Assembly: GCF_015751785.1 (NCBI RefSeq)
Contig: NZ_JADOTY010000001.1
Coordinates: 2,108,001-2,172,000 of the forward strand
DNA from: Micromonospora vinacea
GTDB lineage: Bacteria; Actinomycetota; Actinomycetes; Mycobacteriales; Micromonosporaceae
Direction: 5' to 3'
DNA: 64,000 nucleotides
Below, in pieces: positions 23,663-34,823 of the stretch. The notes beneath the pieces are model-generated. The model saw only the letters and a list, made by a program, of their open reading frames with translations, searched no databases and had not been told where the DNA came from. Position numbers and translations under genes: made by a program. Numbering within the stretch: position 1 is the stretch's first letter; every line of letters begins with the position of its first letter.

Positions 23663-26320
23663 ATGACCACCCATCCGGACCCGGTACGCGACACACCGGA
23701 GGCGTACTCCGCCCCGGCGCAGCCGGCCGAGCCGAGCCCGGCGCAGCCGGTCGCACCGGCGACCGTCCCCGCCCAGCCGGCCACCGCCGTGTGGACCGAG
23801 GGCGTGGACACCGTGCCGCGCGCCGGTGGCACCCCGGGCGAGCTTCAGCCGTACACCGAGCTGGGCCTGCGTGACGACGAGTACGACCGGATCCGGCAGA
23901 TCCTCGACCGCCGGCCCACCCAGTCCGAGCTCGCCATGTACTCGATCATGTGGAGCGAGCACTGCTCCTACAAGTCGAGCAAGGTGCACCTGCGCCAGTT
24001 CGGCGAGAAGGCCCCGCACAGCGACCGGCTGCTCGCCGGCATCGGTGAGAACGCTGGTGTCGTGCAGGTGTCCGACGAGCTGGCGGTGACCTTCAAGGTC
24101 GAGTCGCACAACCACCCGAGCTTCGTCGAGCCGTACCAGGGCGCGGCGACCGGCGTCGGCGGCATCGTCCGGGACATCCTCGCCATGGGCGCCCGCCCGG
24201 TCGCGGTGATGGACCCGCTGCGCTTCGGCGCCGCGGACCACCCGGACACCGCCCGGGTGCTCACCGGCGTGGTCGCCGGCGTGGGCGGCTACGGCAACTG
24301 CCTGGGCCTGCCCAACATCGGTGGCGAGCTGGTCTTCGACCCCTCCTACCAGGGCAACCCGCTGCTCAACGCGCTCTGCCTGGGCGTGCTGCCGGTCAAC
24401 CGGCTGCAGAACAAGGCCGCCGCCGGCCCGGGCAACGTTGTCGTGCTGATGGGCGCCAAGACCGGCCGGGACGGCATCGGCGGCGTGTCGGTGCTGGCCA
24501 GCGCGACCTTCGACGAGGGCAGCGAGGCGCGCCGCCCCGCCGTGCAGGTCGGCGACCCGTTCACCGAGAAGCTGCTGATCGAGGCGTGCCTCGAGCTGTA
24601 CGACGGCCAACTGGTCGTCGGCATCCAGGACCTCGGCGGCGCCGGCCTGACCTGCGCGCTCACCGAGACCGCCGCCGCCGCCGGCACCGGCATGCGGGTC
24701 TGGTTGGAGCGGGTGCCGCTGCGCGAGCCCTCGATGGACCCGCACGAGATCCTGGCCAGCGAGTCGCAGGAGCGGATGCTGCTCGTCGTCGAGCCGGACA
24801 AGCTCGACGCGGTGCTCAAGACCTGCGAGAAGTGGGGCGTCCTCGCCACCGCGATCGGTGAGGTCACCGCACCGGAGCCGGACGGCCGCCCGGGTCGGCT
24901 GCTGATCACCTGGCAGGACCACCTGGTCGTCGACGTGCCGCCGGGTTCGCTTGTCGACGACGGCCCGGTCTACGCCCGGCCGATGCGTGAGCCGGCCGAC
25001 CTGATCCTGCTCCAGGCCGACCGGGCCGAGACGCTGCCCCGCCCGGCCGACCCGGAGGCGCTGCGGGAGACCGTGCTGCGCATGATCGCGTCGCCCAACC
25101 TGGCCGACAAGACCTGGGTGACCGAGCAGTACGACCGCTACGTGCTGGGCAACACGGTGCTCGCCCAGCCGGAGGACGGCGGTGTGATCCGGATCGACGA
25201 GCGGACCGGCCTCGGCGTGGCGCTGTCGGTGGACGGCAACGGCCGGTACGCCCGTCTCGACCCGTACAACGGCACCAAGCTGGCCCTGGCCGAGGCGTAC
25301 CGGAACGTGGCGGTGACCGGCGCGAAGCCGATCGCCGTGACCAACTGCCTCAACTTCGGCTCCCCGGAGGACCCGGGCGTCATGTGGCAGTTCGCCGAGG
25401 CCGTGCGCGGCCTGGCGGACGGCTGCCTGGAGCTGGGCATCCCGGTGACCGGCGGCAACGTCAGCTTCTACAACCAGACCGGCGCGGCGGCCATCCACCC
25501 GACCCCGGTGGTCGGCGTGCTGGGTGTGCTGGACAACGTCGCCGACCGGGTGCCGATGGGCTTCGTGCCGCGCGCCGGCGGCGACCACGACCAGCTCTAC
25601 CTGCTCGGCGAGACGAACGTGGAGCTGTCCGGCTCGGAGTGGGCCTGGGTGACGCACGAGCACCTCGGCGGCATTCCGCCGCAGGTCGACCTTCTCCGCG
25701 AGAAGGCGCTCGCCGAGCTGCTGGCCGAGGCGGCCCGGGTCGGCCACCTGGCCTCCGCGCACGACCTCTCCGACGGTGGCCTCGCCCAGAGCCTGGTCGA
25801 GTCCTGCCTGCGTCGAGGCGTCGGTGCCCGGGTCGCGGTGCCGGAGCAGTTCACCGAGGGCTCGATGCCGTTCGTGTACCTGTTCAGCGAGTCCGCCACG
25901 CGGGCGCTGGTGTCGGTGCCGCGCGGCCACGACAAGGCGTTCGCGGCGCTCTGCGCCGAGCGGGGCGTGCCGTTCGAGCTGATCGGCGTCACCGACCCGA
26001 CCGGCGGTGCGCTCGAGGTGCACGGCCAGTTCCGGATCGGCCTGGACGAGCTGCGCGCCGCGCACACCGAGACGTTGCCGCGCCTCTTCGGGGGCTCGGC
26101 GGCCGTCGAGGTGCCCGCCCCGGCCGCCGGTGTGGCGGGTGCGGTCGAGGCCGTGCCGCTGCCGGTGGCGCCGGCCGAGCCGCTCGACCCGGCTGAGGTT
26201 GTCTCCGAGCCGATCGCCTCGTCGGGGCCGTCTCCGGAGACCGGCGCTGTCGAGCCGATCGGGTCGGAGCAGCCCGAGTCTGACTCCGGTGACGCCGAGC
26301 CGTCGCCTGACGAGCGCTGA
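23663..26320 (+). CDS. purL: Phosphoribosylformylglycinamidine synthase subunit PurL
   Basis: 885 residues. ATP-dependent synthetase subunit of FGAM synthase. The conserved core begins near residue 60 ([14 protein letters not shown]) and includes [21 protein letters not shown], the ATP site and [18 protein letters not shown]. Compared with the usual small-type PurL (about 740-760 residues) it has an Ala/Pro-rich N-terminal extension of about 50 residues and an acidic Ala/Pro/Glu-rich tail of about 80 residues, both probably disordered. Start ATG 23663 with GAGGAGAGG upstream. The ComB-like gene overlaps its 3' end. Confidence 0.95.
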   Translation: MTTHPDPVRDTPEAYSAPAQPAEPSPAQPVAPATVPAQPATAVWTEGVDTVPRAGGTPGELQPYTELGLRDDEYDRIRQILDRRPTQSELAMYSIMWSEHCSYKSSKVHLRQFGEKAPHSDRLLAGIGENAGVVQVSDELAVTFKVESHNHPSFVEPYQGAATGVGGIVRDILAMGARPVAVMDPLRFGAADHPDTARVLTGVVAGVGGYGNCLGLPNIGGELVFDPSYQGNPLLNALCLGVLPVNRLQNKAAAGPGNVVVLMGAKTGRDGIGGVSVLASATFDEGSEARRPAVQVGDPFTEKLLIEACLELYDGQLVVGIQDLGGAGLTCALTETAAAAGTGMRVWLERVPLREPSMDPHEILASESQERMLLVVEPDKLDAVLKTCEKWGVLATAIGEVTAPEPDGRPGRLLITWQDHLVVDVPPGSLVDDGPVYARPMREPADLILLQADRAETLPRPADPEALRETVLRMIASPNLADKTWVTEQYDRYVLGNTVLAQPEDGGVIRIDERTGLGVALSVDGNGRYARLDPYNGTKLALAEAYRNVAVTGAKPIAVTNCLNFGSPEDPGVMWQFAEAVRGLADGCLELGIPVTGGNVSFYNQTGAAAIHPTPVVGVLGVLDNVADRVPMGFVPRAGGDHDQLYLLGETNVELSGSEWAWVTHEHLGGIPPQVDLLREKALAELLAEAARVGHLASAHDLSDGGLAQSLVESCLRRGVGARVAVPEQFTEGSMPFVYLFSESATRALVSVPRGHDKAFAALCAERGVPFELIGVTDPTGGALEVHGQFRIGLDELRAAHTETLPRLFGGSAAVEVPAPAAGVAGAVEAVPLPVAPAEPLDPAEVVSEPIASSGPSPETGAVEPIGSEQPESDSGDAEPSPDER

Positions 26321-27080
26321 GGCGTTGGCCGCTGCCGTCTACGGCCAACCCGGCTCGGGTGCCCGGTTCGACTGGGGTCTGACCGGGGCGGCCGAGCTCG
26401 GCCGGGTCTGCGCGGCGCTGGTGGTGGTGGACGTGCTGTCGTTCACCACCGCCGTCGAGGTGGCGGTGGCCCGGGGTATGCGGGTGCACCCGTTCCCCTG
26501 GGGTGAGCAGGCCGCCGAGTACGCCGTCCGGGTCGGCGCGACAGCTGCTGTCGGGCGGCGGCAGACGACAGCGGAACACCCATGGTCGCTCTCGCCGGCC
26601 GCGTTGAGTAGCGCACCCGTGGTGGCGGACCTGGTGCTGCCCTCCCCGAACGGCTCCGCCATCAGCGCCGCCGCCAGCGCCACCGGCCTGCCGGTGGTCG
26701 CGGCGTGCCTGCGCAACGCACGCGCCGTCGGGCATTGGCTGCGCCGCCAGGGGTACGGCACTGTGGACGCTCCAATCGGCGTGATCGCCTCCGGAGAGCG
26801 GTGGCCGGACGGGTCACTGCGTCCGTCGGTGGAGGACCAGCTCGGCGCCGCCTCGGTGCTGGATGCCCTCTCCGGCGTGCCGGGTGGGCTGTCGGTGGAG
26901 GCGGCCATGGCGCTCGCCGCGCTGGCGAGCACCCCGGATGTGCCCGCCGCCGTGCGCGGCAGCGTCTCCGGGCGGGAGTTGACCGAGAACGGCTTCGCCG
27001 GGGACGTGGATGTCGCCGTCCGGATCGGCGTGTCGAACGTCGTGCCGGTGCTCCACCAGGGCGTCTTCTCCGCAGCCTGA
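26289..27080 (+). CDS. ComB-like 2-phosphosulfolactate phosphatase family protein
   Basis: 263 residues of the ComB family, Mg-dependent acid phosphatases first known from coenzyme M synthesis but common in bacteria that lack that pathway. Motifs seen: [19 protein letters not shown] (with the family Asp), [10 protein letters not shown], and a C-terminal [15 protein letters not shown]. The start is uncertain: GTG at 26289 would overlap purL by 32 bases and is the first reasonable choice. The real substrate is unknown. Likely co-transcribed with purSQL. Confidence 0.75.
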   Translation: MTPSRRLTSAEALAAAVYGQPGSGARFDWGLTGAAELGRVCAALVVVDVLSFTTAVEVAVARGMRVHPFPWGEQAAEYAVRVGATAAVGRRQTTAEHPWSLSPAALSSAPVVADLVLPSPNGSAISAAASATGLPVVAACLRNARAVGHWLRRQGYGTVDAPIGVIASGERWPDGSLRPSVEDQLGAASVLDALSGVPGGLSVEAAMALAALASTPDVPAAVRGSVSGRELTENGFAGDVDVAVRIGVSNVVPVLHQGVFSAA

Positions 27081-27096
27081 CCGCGCCCCCATCCCG

Positions 27097-27178
27097 CGAT
27101 CTTGCACTTTCTGTCCCCGACATAGGGGGCATTCCGCCCGTACGGGCGACCGAAACGGCAACATCGGCGCGGGTCGGG
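27097..27178. repeat. REP-like imperfect inverted repeat
   Basis: Contains CGATCTTGCACTTT (27097-27110), the same arm seen at 8155-8165, and an imperfect complementary arm near 27158-27178 (GAAACGGCAACATCGGCGCGGG). Intergenic, downstream of the ComB-like gene. Likely the same repeat family as at 8155-8218. Confidence 0.5.
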
Positions 27179-27194
27179 TTGGTCTTGTGACAGC

Positions 27195-27230
27195 GAAACG
27201 GCCACCCGGATACCTCCGGGTGGCCGTTTC
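27195..27230. terminator. Strong bidirectional hairpin terminator
   Basis: Perfect 16-base arms (27195-27210 and 27215-27230; GAAACGGCCACCCGGA) with a TACC loop, between the convergent ComB-like gene and the cell-surface protein gene. Both ends have short A or T runs, so it can serve both strands. Confidence 0.85.
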
Positions 27231-27247
27231 CATGAGCTGTGGTGGGG

Positions 27248-29311
27248 TCAGTCGTCCAGCCAGTCGAGGCGGCGACCGCCGCGCTCGGTCGGCGGCGGGG
27301 TCTCCGGCCGGTTCCGCCCGGCGGGCTGCTGGCCGTAGCCGCCCTGGTCGTAGCCCCGGTCGTCGTAGCCGCCGCGCTGCTGCGGAGGCTCCTGGCCGTA
27401 GTTGCCGGCCTGGTCGTACCCGCCGGCCGGTTGGCCGTAGCCGCCCTGGTCGTAGCCCCGGTCGTCGTAGCCGCCGCGTTGCTGCGGAGGCTCCTGGGCG
27501 TAGTTGCCGGCCTGGTCGTACCCGCCGGCCGGTTGACCGTAGCCGCCCTGGTCGTACCCGCCCGCCTCCGGAGCGCCGTAGCCCGCGGTCGGCTCGGCGG
27601 CGCGACCGCCGTACGGGGCGGCCTCGGGCTGGCCGTAACCCTGACCCTGCTCCGGCTGGTAGACGCCGGTGGCGTACGGGTCGGCCGGGGCCGGGTACTG
27701 GGTGTCGCCGGTGTACCGGCCGGTCGGCTCGTCGAACCGCTCGCCGTACGCCGCACCGCCAGCGGGAGCCGCCGGATACGCGGTCGTGCCGCCCGGAGCG
27801 TCGTAGTCGCGACTGCCGTAGCCACCGCCGGAGGCTGGTGCGTTTCCGTAGCCGCCACCGGAGGCCGGAGCGTTGCCGTAGCCGCCACCGGGCGCGGCAC
27901 CGTAACCGTCACCGGCCGCACCGGCGCCGTAGCCGCCTTCCGCGCCGGCCGGGGCACCGTAGCCCCCACCCGAGGCGGGAGCGTTGCCGTAGCCGCCACC
28001 TGAGGCCGGGGCGTTGCCGTAGCCACCACCGGAGGCAGGAGCGTTGCCGTAGCCGCCGGCACCGTATCCGCCGGGGGCCGGCTCGTCGCCGTATCCGGCG
28101 CCGCCCCAGCCCTGCTGACCCGCGCCGCCGTACGCCTGGGCAGGCGCGCCGTACGGGTCCGGCGGAACGTCGTCGACCACCGGGCGGTGCATCATCGTGG
28201 GCGCCTCGCTCAGCGCCGCGCCACCGACCATGGTCGGGTCCGCGCCGGGACGACCGCCGACCACCCGGGTCTGGTCGTCGGGGCCGCGGAACCCGCCCCG
28301 CGAGGGTGGCACCACACCGCCGCCACCGGCGGCCGCCGGAGCGTCGTCGTCGTCGCCGTTCTCCTTGCGCTTCATCCAGAGCAGCACGATCGTGCCGACA
28401 CCGGCGGCGACCAGGAGACCACCGAGCAAGATGATCATGTACGAGCCGATGCCACCGCTGTCCTCGTTGTTCGAGGCGTTCGCCGGAGCGCCCTGGCTGG
28501 CCTCCTCGGTGGGCTCCTCTTCGGTGCCCTCCTCGGTCGCCTCGTCGGTGGGCGTGGCCTCGGGGGTGGCGGACGGGGTGGCGCTCGGCGAAACCTCGAC
28601 CTTGATCGCGAGGCTGATCCGTTGCCCGGTGACGGCCTGCCCGGCGGCGGCATTGATGGACTTGGTGGCCACCACATTGTCGAAGCTGGCGCCCAGGGCG
28701 ATCCGCCCGGGTGCGATCGGCTTCTCGGTGGTGCCGGTGAAGCGGAAGTCGCCGCTGCCGTTGCTGGTGGTGTCGAACTGCCGGCCGGTGCTGTCGCGCA
28801 GCATGACCACCGCGTTCGCGACCGCCTTGCTGTCGGCCTGCGAGATCACCTTGCCGGAGATCGACCGTACGGTCTGGTTCTGCGGCGGCGGCGGAGCGGC
28901 CTTGCCCTTCACGGTCAGCGAGACGGTGGCGGTGTCCGGGCCGGACTCGGCCTCGACTGCCACCGTGACGGTCGCGGTCGCGTCGCCAGCGTTGTCGTTG
29001 GCCGCGATCCGGACCAGCTGCGACCTCGGCTGATTGCCCAGGCCGGGCAGGTCGATCTCGCCACAACCGCTGGCACATCGAACACCCGAGGGCAGGCCGG
29101 CGAGGCTGATCGTCGCCTTGTCGTCACCGTTACCCGGGGTGACGCTCACTGTGATCGTGGCGTCGCTGCCGGCGTTTACTGTGATCGAGCCGGGGGAAAC
29201 ACTGACATCTGCGGCCATGGCTGGTGTGGCGGGGACGGCGAGCAGAGCGCCGGCAACCAGCGCTACGACCACACCGGCCCGCTGCTTCCAGGCACGTCGG
29301 TGTGTTGACAC
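27248..29311 (-). CDS. Cell-surface single-span protein with repetitive cytoplasmic tail
   Basis: 687 residues from the GTG at 29311 (GGAAGG about eight bases upstream). Order: signal peptide (to about residue 33), an Ig-like extracellular region (VSVSPGSITVNAGSDATITVSV), a carboxypeptidase-regulatory-like beta domain (about 150-240; SGKVISQADSKAVANAVV), an acidic Pro/Thr/Glu linker, one membrane helix (about 289-313), then a 370-residue low-complexity tail. The tail holds five copies of GGYGNAPASG and a tandem ~33-residue Gly/Tyr/Gln repeat, all intracellular. Function unknown; not specific to the purine genes around it. Confidence 0.75.
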   Translation of the reverse strand: MSTHRRAWKQRAGVVVALVAGALLAVPATPAMAADVSVSPGSITVNAGSDATITVSVTPGNGDDKATISLAGLPSGVRCASGCGEIDLPGLGNQPRSQLVRIAANDNAGDATATVTVAVEAESGPDTATVSLTVKGKAAPPPPQNQTVRSISGKVISQADSKAVANAVVMLRDSTGRQFDTTSNGSGDFRFTGTTEKPIAPGRIALGASFDNVVATKSINAAAGQAVTGQRISLAIKVEVSPSATPSATPEATPTDEATEEGTEEEPTEEASQGAPANASNNEDSGGIGSYMIILLGGLLVAAGVGTIVLLWMKRKENGDDDDAPAAAGGGGVVPPSRGGFRGPDDQTRVVGGRPGADPTMVGGAALSEAPTMMHRPVVDDVPPDPYGAPAQAYGGAGQQGWGGAGYGDEPAPGGYGAGGYGNAPASGGGYGNAPASGGGYGNAPASGGGYGAPAGAEGGYGAGAAGDGYGAAPGGGYGNAPASGGGYGNAPASGGGYGSRDYDAPGGTTAYPAAPAGGAAYGERFDEPTGRYTGDTQYPAPADPYATGVYQPEQGQGYGQPEAAPYGGRAAEPTAGYGAPEAGGYDQGGYGQPAGGYDQAGNYAQEPPQQRGGYDDRGYDQGGYGQPAGGYDQAGNYGQEPPQQRGGYDDRGYDQGGYGQQPAGRNRPETPPPTERGGRRLDWLDD

Positions 29312-29472
29312 GTCCACCGCCTTCCGGGCTGACTTCCCTCTGACCGGCGGGGCGCCGGGCCGGGGATCATCACGGTACGAATACGCCGTCGGCAACTATG
29401 CCTTGTCCGACTGCATGAGCGCGACCCAGGGCCAGCGTCGCGTGTCTGGCCTGGGGGTCGTATCGTCCCGTC

Positions 29473-29826
29473 GTGTCCTCTCCGCACAGTAAGTCCGCTG
29501 CCGTTGCGGCCGCGTTGTCGGCGCTCGACGAGGGGCGTACACCCGAACGGCCGGTGTTCCGGGAGGCGGTCCGGTCGTTGTTGGCCGTCCTCGCGGAGCG
29601 CGCCCCCGGCCGATCGGTGGAGGTGCGCGTTCCACCATACGGGGCGATCCAGTGCGTACCGGGGCCTCGACACACCAGAGGAAACCCACCAAACGTGGTC
29701 GAGATGGCCCCGAACACCTGGTTGGAGCTGGCAACCGGCAGGGTCGACTGGGCGTCGGCGGTCACCGACGGTCGCGTCCAGATGAGTGGCAACCGGGCGG
29801 ACCTCTCGGCCTATCTGCCCCTCTAG
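29473..29826 (+). CDS. Small sterol-carrier-like protein
   Basis: 117 residues of the actinobacterial sterol carrier family fold (related to SCP2 and the MDMPI C-terminal domain): [16 protein letters not shown], then [27 protein letters not shown] start at 29473. It lies just upstream of purF in the same direction, a linkage common in actinobacteria, but the biochemical link to purines is unknown. Divergent from the large surface protein gene. Confidence 0.75.
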   Translation: MSSPHSKSAAVAAALSALDEGRTPERPVFREAVRSLLAVLAERAPGRSVEVRVPPYGAIQCVPGPRHTRGNPPNVVEMAPNTWLELATGRVDWASAVTDGRVQMSGNRADLSAYLPL

Positions 29827-29895
29827 TCGTCCCGATGTCCCACTCCCCGTGACGGTGAGCAGGGGAATCGTGACTTTCTGTATTGACGCCGATTC

Positions 29896-29910
29896 GCGTA
29901 CACTGTCAGG
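29896..29910 (+). promoter_or_regulatory. purF copy of the purS/purF motif
   Basis: GCGTACACTGTCAGG, differing by one base from 22629-22643. It lies 85 bases before the purF start, and TACACT fits a -10 box here better than in purS. Between 29827 and 29994 nothing else is recognisable; there is no guanine-riboswitch-like fold. Confidence 0.45.
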
Positions 29911-29994
29911 CGACGACAGTGGTCCCGGCAGAGGAGAGTGGATCCGCCCGTGATCCCCGCCCGGCCGGTCCAGACCAGCATGAGGGAGCGGTAG

Positions 29995-31533
<1,539 letters not shown>

Positions 31534-31590
31534 CACCAACCGGCGCGGCCCGGCTACCGCCGGCGGCACCGAGAACCAAAGGGGAGAACC

Positions 31591-32745
31591 GTGACGCACG
31601 TGTCCGAGCGCAGCGGCGCAGGAAGCAGCCCGACCGGCGCCGGCGGCGACCGCCAGCCGTGGACGGGCGGTGCTGGCCGCCAGGCGCGCAAACGCTCGGT
31701 CTCGTACGCCGACGCCGGCGTCTCCATCGACGCGGGCGACCGCGCGGTGGAGCTGCTGAAGTCCAAGGTGCGGCAGACCCGCCGCCCCGAGGTGCTCGGT
31801 GACCTCGGTGGCTTCGCTGGGCTGTTCCGGCTCGACACGAAGAAGTACAAGAGCCCGATCCTGGCGTCCTCCACCGACGGGGTGGGCACCAAGCTGGTGA
31901 TCGCTCAGCAGATGGACATCCACGACACGGTCGGCATCGACCTGGTCGCCATGGTCGTGGACGACCTGGTGGCCTGCGGCGCCGAGCCGCTGTTCCTGCT
32001 CGACTACATCGCCACCGGCGAGGTCGTTCCGGACAAGGTCGCCGAGATCGGCGCGGGTATCGCCGACGGCTGCCGCTACGCCGGCTGCGCGCTGCTGGGC
32101 GGGGAGACCGCCGAGCACCCCGGCGTCCTGCGCCCGGACGAGTACGACATCTCCGCGACCGGCGTGGGCGTCGTCGAGGAGGCCGACATCCTCAGCCCGG
32201 AGCGGGTCGAGGTGGGCGACGTGGTGATCGCGATGCGTTCCTCCGGTCTGCACTCCAACGGATACTCGCTGGTCCGGCACGTTCTGCTGGGCGCGGCGCG
32301 GATGCGTCTGGACATCGTGATCGACGACTTCGGTCGGCAGCGGACCCTCGGTGAGGAGCTGCTCACCCCGACCAAGATCTACGCCAAGGACTGCCTCAAG
32401 CTGATCGCCGAGGCCGAGGTGCGGGCGCTGTCCCACATCACCGGTGGCGGTATCCCCGGCAACCTGGTCCGGGTGCTGCCGGAGCACGTCGACGCGGTGG
32501 TCAACCGGTCCACCTGGAAGCCGCAGCCGATCTTCGACCTGATCCAGACGAAGGGTCGGATCGACGACCACGACATGGAGTCGACCTTCAACATGGGCGT
32601 CGGCATGTTCGCGATCGTGTCGGCGGAGGACGCCGACCGGGCGCTGGCCACCCTGACCGGCCGTGGAGTCGAGGCGTGGCAGGCCGGCGAGATCATCGAG
32701 GGCACCGGCAACGTGCAGATGGTCGGTCAGCACACCCGAGGATGA
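31591..32745 (+). CDS. purM: Phosphoribosylformylglycinamidine cyclo-ligase
   Basis: 384 residues. AIR synthetase, ATP-dependent ring closure of FGAM. The core starts at about residue 30 (VSYADAGVSIDAGD), with STDGVGTKLVIAQQM, DLVACGAEPLFLLDYIATG, GGETAEHPGV and the C-terminal HITGGGIPGNLVRVLP. A polar 28-residue N-terminal extension (Ser/Gly-rich) precedes the core. GTG start at 31591, 57 bases after purF, so an operon is likely. Its 3' end leads into the RiPP locus. Confidence 0.96.
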   Translation: MTHVSERSGAGSSPTGAGGDRQPWTGGAGRQARKRSVSYADAGVSIDAGDRAVELLKSKVRQTRRPEVLGDLGGFAGLFRLDTKKYKSPILASSTDGVGTKLVIAQQMDIHDTVGIDLVAMVVDDLVACGAEPLFLLDYIATGEVVPDKVAEIGAGIADGCRYAGCALLGGETAEHPGVLRPDEYDISATGVGVVEEADILSPERVEVGDVVIAMRSSGLHSNGYSLVRHVLLGAARMRLDIVIDDFGRQRTLGEELLTPTKIYAKDCLKLIAEAEVRALSHITGGGIPGNLVRVLPEHVDAVVNRSTWKPQPIFDLIQTKGRIDDHDMESTFNMGVGMFAIVSAEDADRALATLTGRGVEAWQAGEIIEGTGNVQMVGQHTRG

Positions 32746-32841
32746 TCACGCTCCGGTGATCGTACGGGCACCTGATCAGGGCTTCACCCGAGTGGCCAAT
32801 GCCGCCTAGCCTGAAGGGCTCAGGCTAGGCGGAGGAGGGCG

Positions 32842-33975
32842 ATGGCTGCTCAGGGACGTTCGTTCAGCGGGATGCGGGGTCTGGCCGCCGTCCCGTCGTA
32901 CGTCGTCATGCAGCCCACCACCCTCTGCAACCTCGACTGCGCGTACTGCTACCTGCCGTTTCGGGCCGCCGACCGGCGGATGCCGGTGGCGGTGGCCGAA
33001 GCGGTGGCGGCAGCGGTCAACCCCTGGGCGGCGAACGGTCGCTTCTCTGTGGTGTGGCATGGCGGCGAGCCGCTGGCCGCCGGTCGAGAGCACCTGGCCG
33101 ATCTGATCGCCCCGTTCGGGCCCGACGTCGAGCACCACGTGCAGACCAACGCCACCCTCATCGACGACGACTGGTGCGATTTCTTCGTCCGGCACGAGAT
33201 GCGGGTGAGCGTGAGCGTCGACGGGCCCCGGGCGCGCAACGGTGACCGGGTCAACCGGGGCGGTCAGCCGGCGTACGACCGGATCCTGCACGGCATTTCG
33301 GCGCTGCGCCGGCGCGATCTGCCGTTCTCCGCGTTGGCAGTGGTGTCCCGGCCGGAGCCGGGGCTCGCCACCGAGTTGTACGACTACTTCCTCGAACTGG
33401 GCTGCGACGTGTTGGGCATCAACATCGAGGAGACCGAGGGGGTCAACACCCGCGACAACCGCCACGACCCGTCGGCGGTGTCCGCGTTCTGGGCGGAGTT
33501 GGTCGGGGCGTGGCGCCGGGAGCCCCGGATCCACCTCCGGGAGATCGAGTGGTCGTTGCGCTACGCCGCGGCGGTGCTCGACAACTCGGCGGACGGGGTG
33601 CTGCCCCGTCAACTGGACCCGATCCCGACGATCGGTCACGACGGCTCGGTGATCGTGCTTTCCCCGGAGTTGGCCGGTTTCACCGACCCCCGCTACGGCG
33701 ACTTCAGCAGCGGCAACGTGTTGACCACCCCGCTGGCGCAGATCCTCGGCAACGCGGCGACGACGCCCTGGGTGGAGGAGTTCCTGGCCGGGGTGGAGGC
33801 GTGTCGGGCGTCCTGCCCGTACTTCGGCTTCTGCGGTGGTGGCCATGCCGCCAACCGTTACTTCGAGCTGGGGCGTTTTGACGGTACGGAAACCGAGCAC
33901 TGCCGCAACAGCAAGATCCGCCTATTGGAGGGAGTGTTGGAGCATGCCCGAGACCACGAGTCACCGGCGGCCTGA
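32842..33975 (+). CDS. amcB: Radical SAM/SPASM peptide maturase, cyclophane-forming type
   Basis: 377 residues. The radical SAM cluster motif C29-N-L-D-C33-A-Y-C36 is followed by the SAM-binding HGGEP and a C-terminal SPASM domain (CRASCPYFGFCGGGHA and a final Cys in EHCRNS) for auxiliary iron-sulfur clusters. The ATG at 32842 has a strong GGAGGAGGG site. The gene for a 75-residue peptide with aromatic-X-Asn motifs begins inside its 3' end, which identifies the substrate. Similar to the actinobacterial AmcB group that makes three-residue cyclophanes; that name is given from memory of the family, not a search. Confidence 0.85.
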   Translation: MAAQGRSFSGMRGLAAVPSYVVMQPTTLCNLDCAYCYLPFRAADRRMPVAVAEAVAAAVNPWAANGRFSVVWHGGEPLAAGREHLADLIAPFGPDVEHHVQTNATLIDDDWCDFFVRHEMRVSVSVDGPRARNGDRVNRGGQPAYDRILHGISALRRRDLPFSALAVVSRPEPGLATELYDYFLELGCDVLGINIEETEGVNTRDNRHDPSAVSAFWAELVGAWRREPRIHLREIEWSLRYAAAVLDNSADGVLPRQLDPIPTIGHDGSVIVLSPELAGFTDPRYGDFSSGNVLTTPLAQILGNAATTPWVEEFLAGVEACRASCPYFGFCGGGHAANRYFELGRFDGTETEHCRNSKIRLLEGVLEHARDHESPAA

Positions 33976-34171
33976 GCGCGAAGCGGACGACGGAGTCACC
34001 GAACGGGTGCGAGACGCGGCTCCCGCGCTCGTCGCGCTGCTCCAGGAGGCCGAGGACGCACGGCGGCTGCGCTCGGAGGTGTCGGGCGGAGACGGCTCCA
34101 GCGCGGTCTGTGCCTGGAACCACTTCGAGAACATCCCGACGTTCTACAACTGGAACAATCGCCCGCGCTGA
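33944..34171 (+). CDS. amcA: RiPP precursor peptide, multiple-cyclophane (AmcA-like)
   Basis: 75 residues. The leader (about 1-53) is charged, and a helical part (VRDAAPALVALLQEAEDARRL) may be the maturase recognition helix. The core (54-75) reads AVCAWNHFENIPTFYNWNNRPR split into WNH (58-60), FEN (61-63), FYN (67-69) and WNN (70-72), that is, aromatic-X-Asn or His tripeptides typical of cyclophane substrates. ATG at 33944 with TTGGAG upstream overlaps the maturase gene by 32 bases. One Cys56 lies just before the core. No protease or transporter is adjacent. Confidence 0.85.
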   Translation: MPETTSHRRPEREADDGVTERVRDAAPALVALLQEAEDARRLRSEVSGGDGSSAVCAWNHFENIPTFYNWNNRPR

Positions 34172-34183
34172 GGGGAGCCGTTG

Positions 34184-34233
34184 TCAGGGGCCTGTCGAGC
34201 GGCCGGATGGCTCCGGTCGGGCCAGGCCCCTGA
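34184..34233 (+). terminator. Hairpin terminator after the RiPP precursor
   Basis: Arms TCAGGGGCCTG (34184-34194) and CAGGCCCCTGA (34223-34233) are perfect 11-base inverted repeats, 13 bases after the precursor stop. Confidence 0.7.
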
Positions 34234-34307
34234 TCGTCGGCGACTGCACCTGCAGAGGACGTGCGTGAGCACGCGGGGGTTACCGCGTGCTCAGCTGCGT
34301 CGAGAGG

Positions 34308-34523
34308 TCAGCGGGTCGGACGGACCCAGGGATCCGGATCGTCGTCCGCGTGATCCTCATCATCGTCGTCGACGAACTCTTTCGAGTCGTCGTCGAAGTG
34401 GTGCTCAGACTTACCAGCACCCGCCAACTCGCGCTGCAAGGCGGTGAGGTCGGTGTTCGGGGAGTGGTACTTCAACTCCCGCGCCACCTTAGTCTGCTTG
34501 GCCTTAGCACGGCCGCGCCCCAT
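34308..34523 (-). CDS. DUF3073 family small protein
   Basis: 71 residues, a conserved actinobacterial small protein of unknown function. Basic N terminus (MGRGRAKAKQTKVARELKYH) and a very acidic C terminus (DDDSKEFVDDDDEDHADDD). The internal ATG at 34523 gives the family start MGRGR. Charge pattern suggests nucleic-acid or protein binding; nothing more can be said. Confidence 0.85.
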   Translation of the reverse strand: MGRGRAKAKQTKVARELKYHSPNTDLTALQRELAGAGKSEHHFDDDSKEFVDDDDEDHADDDPDPWVRPTR

Positions 34524-34785
34524 GGCTCGACCCCCTCGCACAGAATGCGGGGCAGCCCGAAGGCGGGCCCCGATGACGTCAGGCATCTCTCGTGGCTCTT
34601 ACGGTACATGGGGATGCCACCGTTCGGCACCTCGGGTTACCGTCAGCCGGCTCTGCGCGTCGCGTCGATCCGGCCGTCACCCAGTGTACCGGGTAAGGAG
34701 CGGAACGGTTAGCACCCGTGACACCGGACAAACCGCATCAAATTTGACCCGGGCTCAGCTTACCCAGCAACGCCCAACACCGGGG
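34524..34785. other. Intergenic region between DUF3073 and valine dehydrogenase
   Basis: No gene is supported here. It contains the DUF3073 promoter side and a relatively AT-rich patch around 34733-34750. No RNA or repeat was recognised. Confidence 0.4.
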
Positions 34786-34818
34786 CCCGGAGGCGGATCT
34801 CGTCGATCCGCCCCCGGG
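34786..34818 (-). terminator. Hairpin terminator after valine dehydrogenase
   Basis: Arms GGCGGATC (34792-34799) and GATCCGCC (34805-34812), extended outward by CCCGG/CCGGG, immediately after the stop of the dehydrogenase. Confidence 0.6.
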
Positions 34819-34823
34819 AACGC

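Noticed and set aside
23615..26065. 816-codon minus-strand frame over purL
   Set aside because: Composition typical of antisense GC-rich DNA; purL is fully supported on the plus strand.
27248..29311. CRISPR-like array in the repetitive tail-coding region
   Set aside because: The repeats are in-frame codons of a low-complexity protein, with no spacers of uniform length and no cas genes.
29827..29994. Guanine riboswitch upstream of purF
   Set aside because: No conserved purine aptamer core or paired loop sequences were found; the shared 15-mer is a better regulatory candidate.
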